NCBI RefSeq assembly: GCF_022565915.1
Contig: NZ_JAJOYX010000001.1
Coordinates: 620,001-684,000 of the forward strand
Direction of reading: 5' to 3'
DNA from: Nesterenkonia sp. LB17
GTDB taxonomy: Bacteria; Actinomycetota; Actinomycetes; Actinomycetales; Micrococcaceae
DNA: 64,000 bases
Position numbers and translations under genes: made by a program
The notes under the pieces: generated by a model
Seen by the model: the letters and a program-made list of their open reading frames with translations, nothing else
What the model was told of the DNA's origin: nothing
Database searches by the model: none
Part shown: positions 1 through 9,173 of the stretch, one piece after another
Position numbering within the stretch: the first letter of the stretch is position 1
Layout of the letters: every line of letters starts with the position of its first letter

Positions 1-2
1 CG

Positions 3-383
3 GTGCGCGACTACATCCATGTGCTCGACCTCGCCGAGGCGCACCTGCGCGCGCTGCAGGCCGCCGAACCCTCGACCCACGAGATCTACAACCTCGGCAC
101 CGGCACCGGCACCTCGGTGCGCCAGGTGATCGACGCCGTCCGCGAGGTCACCGGGGCTCCAGTTCCGGCGACGGAGGAGCCCCGCCGCGCCGGGGACCCG
201 GCGGTGCTGGTCGCCTCCGGAGCGCGCGCGCTCGAGCGGCTGGGCTGGAGCCCGACCCGCGAGGTCCGCGAGATGGTCGCCGACGCCTGGGCCGCCCTGG
301 GGCACGAGCCCGCCGCGACCCCCGACCCACAGACCGCCGGAACCCAGACCCCCGGAGACCAGGCCCGCGGAGGCGCCGCATGA
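3..383 (+). CDS. galE: UDP-glucose 4-epimerase, C-terminal part (5' end outside window)
   Basis: C-terminal portion of a short-chain dehydrogenase/reductase-type sugar-nucleotide epimerase that interconverts UDP-glucose and UDP-galactose in the Leloir pathway. The first readable residues, VRDYIHVLDLAEAHLRAL, are the conserved GalE block that precedes the C-terminal substrate-binding region, followed by EIYNLGTGTGTSV and the late ERLGWSP segment. The reading frame is open to the window edge, so the NAD-binding Rossmann half lies upstream. The stop overlaps the galK start (ATGA), so the two genes are translationally coupled. The last ~25 residues are a Pro/Thr-rich tail that is not needed for the fold. 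Identification is firm at family level; specificity for galactose is supported by the adjacent galK. Confidence 0.88.
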   Translation: MRDYIHVLDLAEAHLRALQAAEPSTHEIYNLGTGTGTSVRQVIDAVREVTGAPVPATEEPRRAGDPAVLVASGARALERLGWSPTREVREMVADAWAALGHEPAATPDPQTAGTQTPGDQARGGAA

Positions 384-1561
384 GCTCCGAGCACCTGGCG
401 CTCGCCGAGCACTTCCACGCCGCCTACGGCCGCGCCTGCACCGGGATCTGGGCCGCCCCGGGCAGGGTCAACCTGATCGGCGAGCACACCGACTACAACG
501 GCGGCTTCGTGCTGCCCTTCGCTCTGCCTCAGGTCAGCGAGGTGGCGGCCGCGGCCCGCGAGGACCGGATGGTCCATGTGCGCTCGCTGCTCAACGGCGA
601 GACCGCGGAGTTCAGCCTCGACGGGCTGGCCCCCGGCGTCGTCGCGGGCTGGGCCGCCTATGCCGCCGGGGTGCTCTGGTCACTGGAGCAGGCCGGACAC
701 CGGCTGCCCGGCCTGGACCTGCTCATCGACTCCACGGTGCCCATCGGCGCGGGACTGTCCTCCTCGGCCGCCCTGGAGTGCTCGGTGGTGCTGGCGGCCA
801 CCGACCTGGCCGGCGTCGACCTGCCCGCCGCGGAGCTGGCCCGGCTCGCGCAGCACGCGGAGAACGACTTCGTGGGCATGCCCTGCGGGATCATGGACCA
901 GATGGCCTCGGTCGCCGCCGAGGCCGAGCACGTGCTGCTGCTGGACACCCGCAGCATGAGCACCGAACAGGTCCCGTTCACCCTGGCCCCGGATGATCTC
1001 GCGCTGCTGGTCATCGACTCCCGCGCCGAGCACCGCCTCGTGGACGGCGAGTACGCCGCCCGCCGCGCCCAGTGCGAGGCCGGCGCCCGGACGCTGGGGG
1101 TGCAGAGTCTGCGCGAGCTCACCGACGACGGGGTCGCGCCCGAGGAGCTGCCGGCGCGGCTCCCCGACGAGGTCACCCTGCGACGGGTCCGGCACGTGCT
1201 CACCGAGAACGCGCGGGTGCTCGCCGCCCGGGAGGCGCTGCGCACCGGCGCCTACGCCCAGCTCGGTGAGATCCTTTCTGCATCCCACGCCTCTGCCCGC
1301 GATGACTTCGAGATCACCGTCGAAGAGACCGACACCATGGTGCAGACGCTGCTCTCGGTGCCGGCCTCCGATCACGTGCAGCCCGCGCTGGGGGCCAGGC
1401 AGGTGGGCGGCGGATTCGGTGGGTGCGTGATCGCGCTGATCCAGGCGGACTCCTTCGACGGGCTGCTCGCCGCGGTCCAGGACAATGCCCGCCGGCGCGG
1501 CTTCACCGAGCCCACCGGCTTCCTGGCGCACGCCTCCGCCGGAGCCCGCCGCCTCGCCTGA
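380..1561 (+). CDS. galK: Galactokinase
   Basis: GHMP-family kinase that phosphorylates galactose at C1 with ATP in the cytoplasm. All three family motifs are visible: the galactokinase signature GRVNLIGEHTDYNGG near residues 28-42, the ATP-binding loop PIGAGLSSSAALE near 118-130, and the C-terminal GGGFGGCVIAL near 343-353. Length (393 aa) is normal for the family. The ATG overlaps the galE stop codon by the ATGA arrangement, which fixes the start and indicates a gal operon. No obvious terminator separates it from the convergent membrane-protein gene 43 bases downstream. Confidence 0.95.
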   Translation: MSSEHLALAEHFHAAYGRACTGIWAAPGRVNLIGEHTDYNGGFVLPFALPQVSEVAAAAREDRMVHVRSLLNGETAEFSLDGLAPGVVAGWAAYAAGVLWSLEQAGHRLPGLDLLIDSTVPIGAGLSSSAALECSVVLAATDLAGVDLPAAELARLAQHAENDFVGMPCGIMDQMASVAAEAEHVLLLDTRSMSTEQVPFTLAPDDLALLVIDSRAEHRLVDGEYAARRAQCEAGARTLGVQSLRELTDDGVAPEELPARLPDEVTLRRVRHVLTENARVLAAREALRTGAYAQLGEILSASHASARDDFEITVEETDTMVQTLLSVPASDHVQPALGARQVGGGFGGCVIALIQADSFDGLLAAVQDNARRRGFTEPTGFLAHASAGARRLA

Positions 1562-1604
1562 GCGCCGTGCGGGAACCGCCGCCGTGCCTGCGCCGTGCGA
1601 GGGC

Positions 1605-2819
1605 CTAGCGGCCCGCGACGGCGTTTCCGGCCGCGTGGGCCAGCGCCTCCAGCGGGCCGCGACGGCGCAGGATGAAGCGCAGCAGACCCGCGCCCAGGGC
1701 GCCAATGATCAGGATCATCAGCATCTCCATCGGCGAATACTCGGTGAGGAAGGTCAGGAAGTCCGGCACCGGAGCCCCGCGCCAGAAGTGCAGCACCACG
1801 ATGTGGGCCACGTAGAGGGTCAGCGGCATCGCACCCGCGCCGATCAGCGGTGCCAGCAGCCAGCGCAGCTTCTCCGCGACCAGCAGGCACAGCCCCAGCA
1901 CCAGCATCGAGGTGCCGATGGTGTGGATCAGGTCCATGGTGGAGCCCTCATGGGGGGTGGCAAGCAGAAACCACAGATCCTCGGTGACCAGCGGAACCTG
2001 GAAGGTCCCGACCAGCAGCTCGGCGCGCATCTCGGCGCTGGACCAGCCATAGCGGGCCGCCAGTTCGGGGATCAGCGAGGACTGCCAGAGCATCCACAGG
2101 TGCACCGCGTAGCTCGCCGCGGCCAGCACGAGACCGATGCCGGCCAGCTTCAGCGCGGTGGGGGCGCGGTGCAGCTGCAGCCGGCCGATGGCCATGCCGG
2201 TGAAGAGGTAAGCCGGCCACAGCAGCAGCGGGTAGTACCCGGTCAGCGCCAGATCCATGCCCAGCACCGCCGGATTGGCCAGGTCGGCGACGCCGGGGGA
2301 GTGCCAGAGCCGCCAGATGTCGGGGAATCCCTCCCAGGAGCTGCGCAGATCGTTGTGCAGCCACCAGAACGCCACCGGGGCTGCGGCCACCCAGGCCCCG
2401 GCGAGCGCGAACAGCGGCACCGCGCCCAGACGCAGGAACGGCAGCGCGAGCAGGAAGAGCAGGCCGTAGTGCACCAGGATGATCGCCACTCCGGAGTTCA
2501 ACGAGGCCAACAGCAGCCCGATCACCACCACGACCAGCGCGCGCCCCGCCACAGCCTTGCGGTCCCCGGCGAGCTGCGCCCCGGAATGGGGTCGGCCGGC
2601 GCCGCCGCTGAGCAGCGAGAGCCCCACCCCGGCCAACATCGCGAACAGCGCGGAGGGCCGTCCGGTGAAGAGCAGCCCGGCCCAGCTCGCGTCCTGGCCG
2701 GTCTCAGAGATGGTGGGCAGCGCGTGGACGCTCATCATCCCCAGCAGCGCGAGACCGCGGGCGGCATCGACACCGGAGATGCGGCGCGGACGTACGGAGG
2801 TGGTGCCAGCTTTGATCAC
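1605..2819 (-). CDS. Multi-pass membrane protein, DUF1624/DUF418-like acyltransferase family
   Basis: Polytopic membrane protein with roughly nine to ten hydrophobic segments. Near its start it has the sequence GVDAARGLALLGMMSVH, characteristic of DUF1624/DUF418 proteins related to heparan-alpha-glucosaminide N-acetyltransferase. Such proteins are thought to move acyl groups across the cytoplasmic membrane onto extracellular sugars, but the substrate here cannot be read from sequence. The frame stays open upstream to 2984, but that extension is Ser/Arg-rich and unlike the family. I therefore prefer the GTG at 2819, some 10 residues before the first family motif; the exact start is uncertain. 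It converges on galK and is transcribed away from the DUF4397 gene. Confidence 0.7.
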   Translation of the reverse strand: MIKAGTTSVRPRRISGVDAARGLALLGMMSVHALPTISETGQDASWAGLLFTGRPSALFAMLAGVGLSLLSGGAGRPHSGAQLAGDRKAVAGRALVVVVIGLLLASLNSGVAIILVHYGLLFLLALPFLRLGAVPLFALAGAWVAAAPVAFWWLHNDLRSSWEGFPDIWRLWHSPGVADLANPAVLGMDLALTGYYPLLLWPAYLFTGMAIGRLQLHRAPTALKLAGIGLVLAAASYAVHLWMLWQSSLIPELAARYGWSSAEMRAELLVGTFQVPLVTEDLWFLLATPHEGSTMDLIHTIGTSMLVLGLCLLVAEKLRWLLAPLIGAGAMPLTLYVAHIVVLHFWRGAPVPDFLTFLTEYSPMEMLMILIIGALGAGLLRFILRRRGPLEALAHAAGNAVAGR

Positions 2820-3014
2820 CGTATGTACGTTACTGCTTTCTCGGGCCGACGATCGCCGAGCGCCTGGTGAGCGCGCCAGCGGACCACTTGAGCGGCCCGG
2901 GAGAAAAAAGTTTCGAATCCGCTGCAACCTTTTCGCGGCTCCGACGGTAGTCCTGATGTGAGCACAAAAAGTGATCACCATCACTGCCTTCAGGCACCCT
3001 GAAAGGACAACGCC

Positions 3015-3836
3015 ATGCGCAAGTCACTTCCACTCGCCACCACCGCTCTCGTCGGGATGGCCATCGCTGCCACCGCGGCCCCTGCCTACGCCGACGAGCA
3101 TGAGGCCTCCGCTCAGCTCTCCGTGCTGCACGCCGTGCCGGACCTTCCCGTCGACGTCTACGTCAACGGCGAGCTGACCCTCGATGACTTCAACCCAGGT
3201 GACCTGGCCGGGCCGCTGGAGCTGCCGGGCGGCGACTACGAGATCGCGATCACCGCCGCCGACGCCGCCGATGCCTCGGATCCGGTGCTCGGCCCCGTGG
3301 ACGTCTCCCTGGAGGGCGGCGGGAACTACACCGCAGCCGCCCACCTGGACGCCGACGGCAACCCGACCGTGACCGCGTTCGGCAACGACACCTCGGAGCT
3401 CGCGGCCGGTGAGGGTCGCCTCACGGTGCGCCACGTGGCCGCCGCCCCCGAGGTCGACATCTGGGCCAACGGCGAGGTCGCCGTCGAGTCGCTGGCGAAC
3501 CCGGACGAGGCCGCGCTGGAGCTGCCTGCCGGCACGCTTGAGGCCGCCGTGTCTCTGGCCGGCGAGTCTGACCCGGTCATCGGCCCGGCTGATGTCGACG
3601 TCGCCGAAGGCGTCAACACGATCGTCTACGCCTGGGGCTCCGCCGCGGACGGCAACCTGGCTCTGGCAACCCAGACGGTCGACGCCGCGCACTCCTCGCC
3701 AGACGGCGTGCCCACCGGCAACTTCGAGGTCGTCGCCGGCCAGTCCACTGCCGGCTGGGTCGCCGGCATCGGCGTGCTGGCCCTGATGGGCGTCGGAGCC
3801 GTGGCCATGGGTGCCCGCGCCAAGAGCCGCGCCTGA
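3015..3836 (+). CDS. Secreted DUF4397-domain surface protein
   Basis: 273-aa exported protein. It has a signal peptide (basic MRK, hydrophobic core, probable cleavage after AYA near residue 27), then DUF4397 repeats: SVLHAVPDLPVDVYVNGELT and the parallel block RHVAAAPEVDIWANGEVAVE. It ends with a hydrophobic segment (WVAGIGVLALMGVGAVAMG) and the basic tail ARAKSRA. DUF4397 proteins are extracellular beta-rich proteins of unknown role. In actinobacteria they often sit next to a sortase, as here. The C-terminus looks like a sorting signal (hydrophobic stretch plus basic tail), but no clear LPXTG is present; VPTGN about 20 residues before the hydrophobic stretch is the only vaguely similar string. 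The start has a good AAAGGA ribosome site. Confidence 0.8.
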   Translation: MRKSLPLATTALVGMAIAATAAPAYADEHEASAQLSVLHAVPDLPVDVYVNGELTLDDFNPGDLAGPLELPGGDYEIAITAADAADASDPVLGPVDVSLEGGGNYTAAAHLDADGNPTVTAFGNDTSELAAGEGRLTVRHVAAAPEVDIWANGEVAVESLANPDEAALELPAGTLEAAVSLAGESDPVIGPADVDVAEGVNTIVYAWGSAADGNLALATQTVDAAHSSPDGVPTGNFEVVAGQSTAGWVAGIGVLALMGVGAVAMGARAKSRA

Positions 3837-3837
3837 G

Positions 3838-4663
<826 letters not shown>

Positions 4664-4697
4664 GCAGGCGACAGCTCCGGTTGCGCCTGGCCTGCCC

Positions 4698-5255
4698 GTG
4701 CCCCCCGACCGAGGAGTCGCTCTGGATCATCAGCACCTTGCGATGCGCTTCGCGGCCGGGGAGCCCGCAGCCATGCACGACCTCTACCGCCAGCACGGTA
4801 GCTTCGTGTTCTCCCTGTGTATGGCCGCGCTCCGGCATCGTCAGGACGCGGAGGATGCCACCCAGCAGGTTTTCACCCGGGCCTGGCGTTCACGGGACAC
4901 CTATGACATCACCCATCCCACCGGCGCCTGGCTCACCGGGATCACCCGGCGCGTGATCGCCGATGTCTTCGCCCGGCGGGAGAAGGATCTGCAAGCCGCC
5001 GAGGCCGGGGCCGACGCGGCTGCGCGCGACGGTGCGCCGCAGCCGACCGACGCCGTGGTCGACCGAGTGGTGGTCCAGCAGAGCCTGAATCAGCTGGGAC
5101 CGCCGCAGAGTGAGATAATTCGTCTGGCCTACACCGAGGACCTTCCGCTCAAGATCATCGCGGAACGCCTGGAGATGCCGCTCGGCACCGTGAAATCCCA
5201 TGTCCACCGGGGACTGGCACGCATGAGACAAAGTCTGGAGGTGCATAGTGACTGA
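4698..5255 (+). CDS. ECF-type RNA polymerase sigma factor (SigK-like)
   Basis: Extracytoplasmic-function sigma factor that directs RNA polymerase to a small stress regulon. Region 2 is visible as HDLYRQHGSFVFSLCMAAL and DAEDATQQVFTRAW. The linker is short, and region 4 contains LGPPQSEIIRLAYTEDLPLK and the helix-turn-helix IAERLEMPLGTVKSHVHRG. The frame is open upstream into the sortase gene. GTG at 4698 and ATG at 4743 are the candidate starts after the sortase stop, and neither has a strong ribosome site. The 3' end overlaps the anti-sigma gene by 8 bases, so the pair is coupled. Its placement with an RskA-like partner supports a SigK-type regulator. Confidence 0.85.
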   Translation: MPPDRGVALDHQHLAMRFAAGEPAAMHDLYRQHGSFVFSLCMAALRHRQDAEDATQQVFTRAWRSRDTYDITHPTGAWLTGITRRVIADVFARREKDLQAAEAGADAAARDGAPQPTDAVVDRVVVQQSLNQLGPPQSEIIRLAYTEDLPLKIIAERLEMPLGTVKSHVHRGLARMRQSLEVHSD

Positions 5256-6135
5256 ACAGATTCCCGCGCGGAACGGTTTCGGCACCAACGGGCACCTGAC
5301 GGACGAGTACCTCGCGGTCCTGGCCGATCCGCGGCTCGCCCACACCGAGTCGGCCGCCGACCAGACTGATGATCAGACCTTGGACCAGATCCACCCGCCA
5401 CTCCCAGCTGCCCAGCGCGAGCACCTCGGACTCTGCGGGCCCTGCCACGCGGCCTTCGAGGCCACCGAGCGTGCCATGGAGGCGCTGCGGGATCCCGCCG
5501 CGCTGCACGAGCCCCCCGCCGGGCTCTGGGACCGGATCGCCGCCGAGATCGCAGCGACCCCGGAGCATGCCTCGGACCGGGGCGCCTCGATGGCCTCGGT
5601 CACCGAGCTGCGCCCCCGGACCAGTGACCGGAACAGCCGCCGGCAGAGCCAGCGGGAACCTTCCCGGCGCAGCCGCGCCTGGATCCCGCTCGCGGCAGCC
5701 GCCGCAGGGGCGTTGCTCGGCGGCGCGGCGGTGGCAGCTGTGCTCGGCCAGGGAGACGCCGCCGAGGTCGAGCTTCCCGTGGCCGTCCCCACCGTCGTCG
5801 GCGACGCCACCTTGGAACCGGTGGCCGCAGAGGACTTCACCGGCCGCGCCGAGATGGTCGAGACCGAGGCGGGGGCCCTGGAGCTCACCGTAGAGATCTC
5901 CGCGGCCCCGGACCCCGAGGCCGGATACTTCGAGGTGTGGCTGCGCGATGAGGACGGCACCCAGCTGATCTCCCTCGGCTCCGCCACCGCCGGCTCCACC
6001 ACCTTCACGGTGCCCGCCGGCATCGATCTGAGCCAGTACCCCGTGGTCGACGTCTCCCACGAGCACTTCGACGGGGACCCCGGGCACAGCGGCATCACCC
6101 TGGGCGCGGGTCCCATGGAGGAAGCCGACATCTGA
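5248..6135 (+). CDS. Anti-sigma factor, RskA family, membrane-anchored
   Basis: 295-aa single-pass membrane protein that should hold the upstream sigma factor inactive. The cytosolic N-terminal part carries the zinc-binding anti-sigma pattern HxxxCxxC (REHLGLCGPCHAAFE). One hydrophobic segment follows (WIPLAAAAAGALLGGAAVAA, about residues 150-170). The extracytoplasmic part matches the RskA/anti-sigma-K C-terminal domain: YFEVWLRDEDGTQLISLG and VDVSHEHFDGDPGHSG. GTG start overlaps the sigma gene stop. In this family, release of the sigma factor usually needs stepwise proteolysis of the anti-sigma protein; that is family knowledge and is not shown here. Confidence 0.87.
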   Translation: MTEQIPARNGFGTNGHLTDEYLAVLADPRLAHTESAADQTDDQTLDQIHPPLPAAQREHLGLCGPCHAAFEATERAMEALRDPAALHEPPAGLWDRIAAEIAATPEHASDRGASMASVTELRPRTSDRNSRRQSQREPSRRSRAWIPLAAAAAGALLGGAAVAAVLGQGDAAEVELPVAVPTVVGDATLEPVAAEDFTGRAEMVETEAGALELTVEISAAPDPEAGYFEVWLRDEDGTQLISLGSATAGSTTFTVPAGIDLSQYPVVDVSHEHFDGDPGHSGITLGAGPMEEADI

Positions 6136-6255
6136 CCCCGCGGCCGGGTCCCGGCCAGGATCCGGTCAGGTCTCGGCCCAGTCCCGGCCAGGTCCGCGCG
6201 GAGTTCCTGCCCGTCGCTGGCCCGTCGGCGGGGCCCACGCGGTAGGCTGTTGCTT

Positions 6256-7218
6256 ATGGCAAGCGACAACGAGCCCACACACGAATTCGATCCGCACCTC
6301 ATGGAGGGGCAGGTCCAGCACCCGGATCAGACCGACCCGTACTTCGGGCACCTGATCACGGCGATGGTGACGCCTTTCACCCCCGATGACAAGATCGATT
6401 TCGAGGCCTTCGAAGCGCTTGCCGTAAGGCTCGTCGAGGAGGGCAACGACTCCCTGGTGGTCTCGGGCACCACCGGTGAGACCTCCACGCTGGAGGACCA
6501 CGAGAAGGAATCCCTGGTCCGCGCGGCCAAGTCCGCCGTCGGAGACCGGGCGAAGGTCATCGCCGGCACCGCGACCAACCACACCGACCACGACCTGCTC
6601 ATGGCCAAGCGCGCCGAGCGCGCCGGGGCCGACGGCCAGCTGGTGGTCACCCCGTATTACAACAAGCCCAGCCAGGACGGAGTGTTCGCGCACTTCACCG
6701 CCGTGGCCAATGCCGCTGACCTGCCGCTGATGGTCTATGACATCCCCGGACGCACCGGCATCCCGATCGCCACCGAGACGATCCTCAAGCTCGCCGAGCA
6801 CCCGCACATCATGTCGCTCAAGGACGCCAAGAACGACATCACCGCCACCACCGAGGTGCTCACCAAGACCGACCTCGAGGTCTACTCCGGCGATGACCAG
6901 AATGTGCTCGCCTGGATGGCGATGGGCGCCGCCGGAGTCGTCTCGGTCACAGCCCATGTGGCGTCCCCGACCTTCCGACGGATGATCGACGCGGTGCTCA
7001 ACTACGAGCTGCGCGAGGCGCGCATCGCCCACGGCGAGCTTGGCCCCGTCATCCGCGCGATGATGACCCGCGTCCAGGGCGCAGTCTCCTGCAAGCAGGT
7101 GCTCAACTGGCTCGGCACCGGGATGCACCCCAGCGTCCGCCTGCCCCTGGTGCAGGCCAACGAACTCGAGAAACAACTGATCATCGCCGACCTGCGCGAG
7201 GCAGGCTGGCAGCTCTGA
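6256..7218 (+). CDS. dapA: 4-hydroxy-tetrahydrodipicolinate synthase
   Basis: Condenses pyruvate with aspartate semialdehyde in the diaminopimelate/lysine pathway. It is a TIM-barrel Schiff-base aldolase with the expected SGTTGETSTL pyruvate-binding loop, the catalytic Tyr in VVTPYYNKPSQDG, and the Schiff-base Lys in MSLKDAKND. Length 320 aa, about 20 residues longer than usual because of an N-terminal extension before LITAMVTPF. ATG at 6256 is chosen; ATG at 6301 is an alternative giving a more typical length. It is followed after ~95 bases by rnj, the common actinobacterial order. dapF, later in the same pathway, lies at 20.4 kb. Confidence 0.94.
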   Translation: MASDNEPTHEFDPHLMEGQVQHPDQTDPYFGHLITAMVTPFTPDDKIDFEAFEALAVRLVEEGNDSLVVSGTTGETSTLEDHEKESLVRAAKSAVGDRAKVIAGTATNHTDHDLLMAKRAERAGADGQLVVTPYYNKPSQDGVFAHFTAVANAADLPLMVYDIPGRTGIPIATETILKLAEHPHIMSLKDAKNDITATTEVLTKTDLEVYSGDDQNVLAWMAMGAAGVVSVTAHVASPTFRRMIDAVLNYELREARIAHGELGPVIRAMMTRVQGAVSCKQVLNWLGTGMHPSVRLPLVQANELEKQLIIADLREAGWQL

Positions 7219-7314
7219 GGGACCCGTTCGAAGAACGGGCTGCCAGCGGAGCAGAGAACGCAACCACTACACAATTGAGGTCCCCACCGGGATCTCTCGA
7301 GGAGGAATCTCACC

Positions 7315-8997
7315 TTGGCAGCACAGCGCCTCATCACTCCACCGAAACTCCGCCGCGGCACCCTGCGCACCGTCGCCCTTGGCGGCCTGGGGGAGGTCGG
7401 GCGCAACATGACGGTCTTCGAGATCGACGGCAAGCTGCTGATCGTCGACTGCGGCGTCCTCTTCCCCGAAGAGGAACAGCCCGGCGTGGACCTGATCCTT
7501 CCTGACTTCAGCTACATCGAGAACCGGCTCGACGACGTCGTCGGCCTGGTCCTGACCCACGGCCACGAGGACCACATCGGGGCCGTCCCGTACCTGTTGC
7601 GCAAGAAGCCCGACATCCCCCTGATCGGCTCCACGCTGACCCTGGCCTTCATCGAGGCCAAGCTGACCGAGCACCGGATCAAGCCCTACACGCTCGAGGT
7701 CAAAGAGGGCGACATCGAGGACTTCGGCCCCTTCCAGTGCGAGTTCATCGCGGTCAACCACTCCATCCCGGACGCGCTGGCCCTGTTCATCCGCACCGAG
7801 GCCGGCACCGTGCTTCACACCGGTGACTTCAAGATGGACCAGCTGCCCCTGGACGGGCGGATCACCGACCTGCGCCACTTCGCCAAGCTCGGCGAAGAGG
7901 GCGTGGACCTGTTCCTCACCGACTCCACCAACGCCGACGTCCCTGGCTTCACCACCCCGGAGAAGGAGATCGGTCCGACCCTGGACCAGCTCTTCGGCAC
8001 CTCCAACCGGCGGATCATCGTGGCGTCCTTCTCCTCCCACGTGCACCGCGTGCAGCAGGTGCTCAACGCCGCCCACGCGCACAACCGCAAAGTGGCCTTC
8101 GTCGGCCGCTCGATGGTGCGCAACATGGGCATCGCCTCGAAGCTCGGGTTCCTGGACGTGCCCGAGGGCATCCTGGTGGACATGAAGAAGGTGGACAACT
8201 ACCCCGACTCCGAGGTGGTGCTGATGTCCACCGGCTCGCAGGGCGAGCCGATGGCCGCGCTCTCGCGCATGGCCAACGGCGACCACCCGATCCAGGTGGG
8301 CGACGGCGACACCGTCATCCTGGCCTCCTCGCTGATCCCCGGCAACGAGAACGCGGTCTTCCGCGTGATCAACGGGCTGCTCAAGCTCGGCACCGACGTG
8401 ATCCACAAGGGCACCGCCAAGGTCCACGTCTCCGGACACGCCTCCGCCGGTGAGCTGCTCTACTGCTACAACATCGTCAAGCCCAAGAACGTCATGCCGG
8501 TCCACGGCGAGACCCGCCACCTGATCGCCAACGGCAAGCTCGCCGAGGACACCGGGGTCCCCAGCGACCGCGTCATCCTCGCCGATGACGGCTCCGTGGT
8601 GGACCTGCACAAGGGCGTCGCGCAGATCGTCGGCCAGGTCGAGTGCGGCTACGTCTACGTGGACGGCTCCTCGATCGGCGAGATCACCGACAACGACCTC
8701 AAGGACCGACGCGTCCTGGGCGAAGAGGGCTTCATCTCCGTGGTCGTGGTGGTCAACCGGCAGACCGGCAAGATCATCTCCGGACCAGACATCCACGCCC
8801 GCGGCGTCGCCGAGGAGGATCAGGTCTTCAAGGACATCAAGCCGAAGATCTCCCGCGCGCTGACCGAGGCGATCCAGGACAACAAGGAGCACACCACGCA
8901 TCAGCTGCAGCAGATCGTGCGCCGCACCATGGGCTCCTGGGTGGCGCGCAAGCTGCGCCGCAAGCCGATGATCGTCCCGGTGGTCGTCGAGACCTGA
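7315..8997 (+). CDS. rnj: Ribonuclease J
   Basis: Metallo-beta-lactamase/beta-CASP nuclease with 5'-to-3' exonuclease and endonuclease activity in rRNA maturation and mRNA decay. The zinc-binding motif is LTHGHEDHIGA near residue 78. The second metal block is VLHTGDFKMDQ. The beta-CASP part contains VASFSSHVHRVQQ and HVSGHASAGEL, followed by the C-terminal domain. Length 560 aa is typical. The start is TTG at 7315, supported by the strong GAGGAGG site about 8 bases upstream; no ATG lies in a suitable place. A small hairpin (cccgtt/aacggg around 7223-7238) sits between dapA and this gene. Confidence 0.95.
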   Translation: MAAQRLITPPKLRRGTLRTVALGGLGEVGRNMTVFEIDGKLLIVDCGVLFPEEEQPGVDLILPDFSYIENRLDDVVGLVLTHGHEDHIGAVPYLLRKKPDIPLIGSTLTLAFIEAKLTEHRIKPYTLEVKEGDIEDFGPFQCEFIAVNHSIPDALALFIRTEAGTVLHTGDFKMDQLPLDGRITDLRHFAKLGEEGVDLFLTDSTNADVPGFTTPEKEIGPTLDQLFGTSNRRIIVASFSSHVHRVQQVLNAAHAHNRKVAFVGRSMVRNMGIASKLGFLDVPEGILVDMKKVDNYPDSEVVLMSTGSQGEPMAALSRMANGDHPIQVGDGDTVILASSLIPGNENAVFRVINGLLKLGTDVIHKGTAKVHVSGHASAGELLYCYNIVKPKNVMPVHGETRHLIANGKLAEDTGVPSDRVILADDGSVVDLHKGVAQIVGQVECGYVYVDGSSIGEITDNDLKDRRVLGEEGFISVVVVVNRQTGKIISGPDIHARGVAEEDQVFKDIKPKISRALTEAIQDNKEHTTHQLQQIVRRTMGSWVARKLRRKPMIVPVVVET

Positions 8998-9056
8998 TCC
9001 ATCGGGTCGCCCCGCCCGGGTCAGCTCGACCTGCACCGGTCAGATCTGCACCATCA

Positions 9057-9093
9057 CGCCGCTGGGCCTCGCATCATGCGGGGCCCAGCGGCG
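9057..9093 (+). terminator. Strong hairpin after rnj, possible terminator
   Basis: A perfect 12-bp stem, cgccgctgggcc pairing with ggcccagcggcg, encloses a 13-base loop that can itself fold. There is no run of T after it, so it is a GC-hairpin of the type seen after actinobacterial genes rather than a canonical intrinsic terminator. It lies in the 176-base gap between rnj and ftsK. Confidence 0.5.
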
Positions 9094-9173
9094 CATCCGG
9101 CGCAAGGGTGTGACGGGGTCCAAAGGTGTGCCGATCGGTGACCGGACCCGGCATCGAGGGTAAGTTAGCCTCT

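Noticed and set aside
7267-9036. 589-codon open frame on the minus strand opposite rnj
   Set aside because: High-GC shadow frame: His/Asp/Val-rich sequence without family motifs, fully antisense to a clear RNase J.
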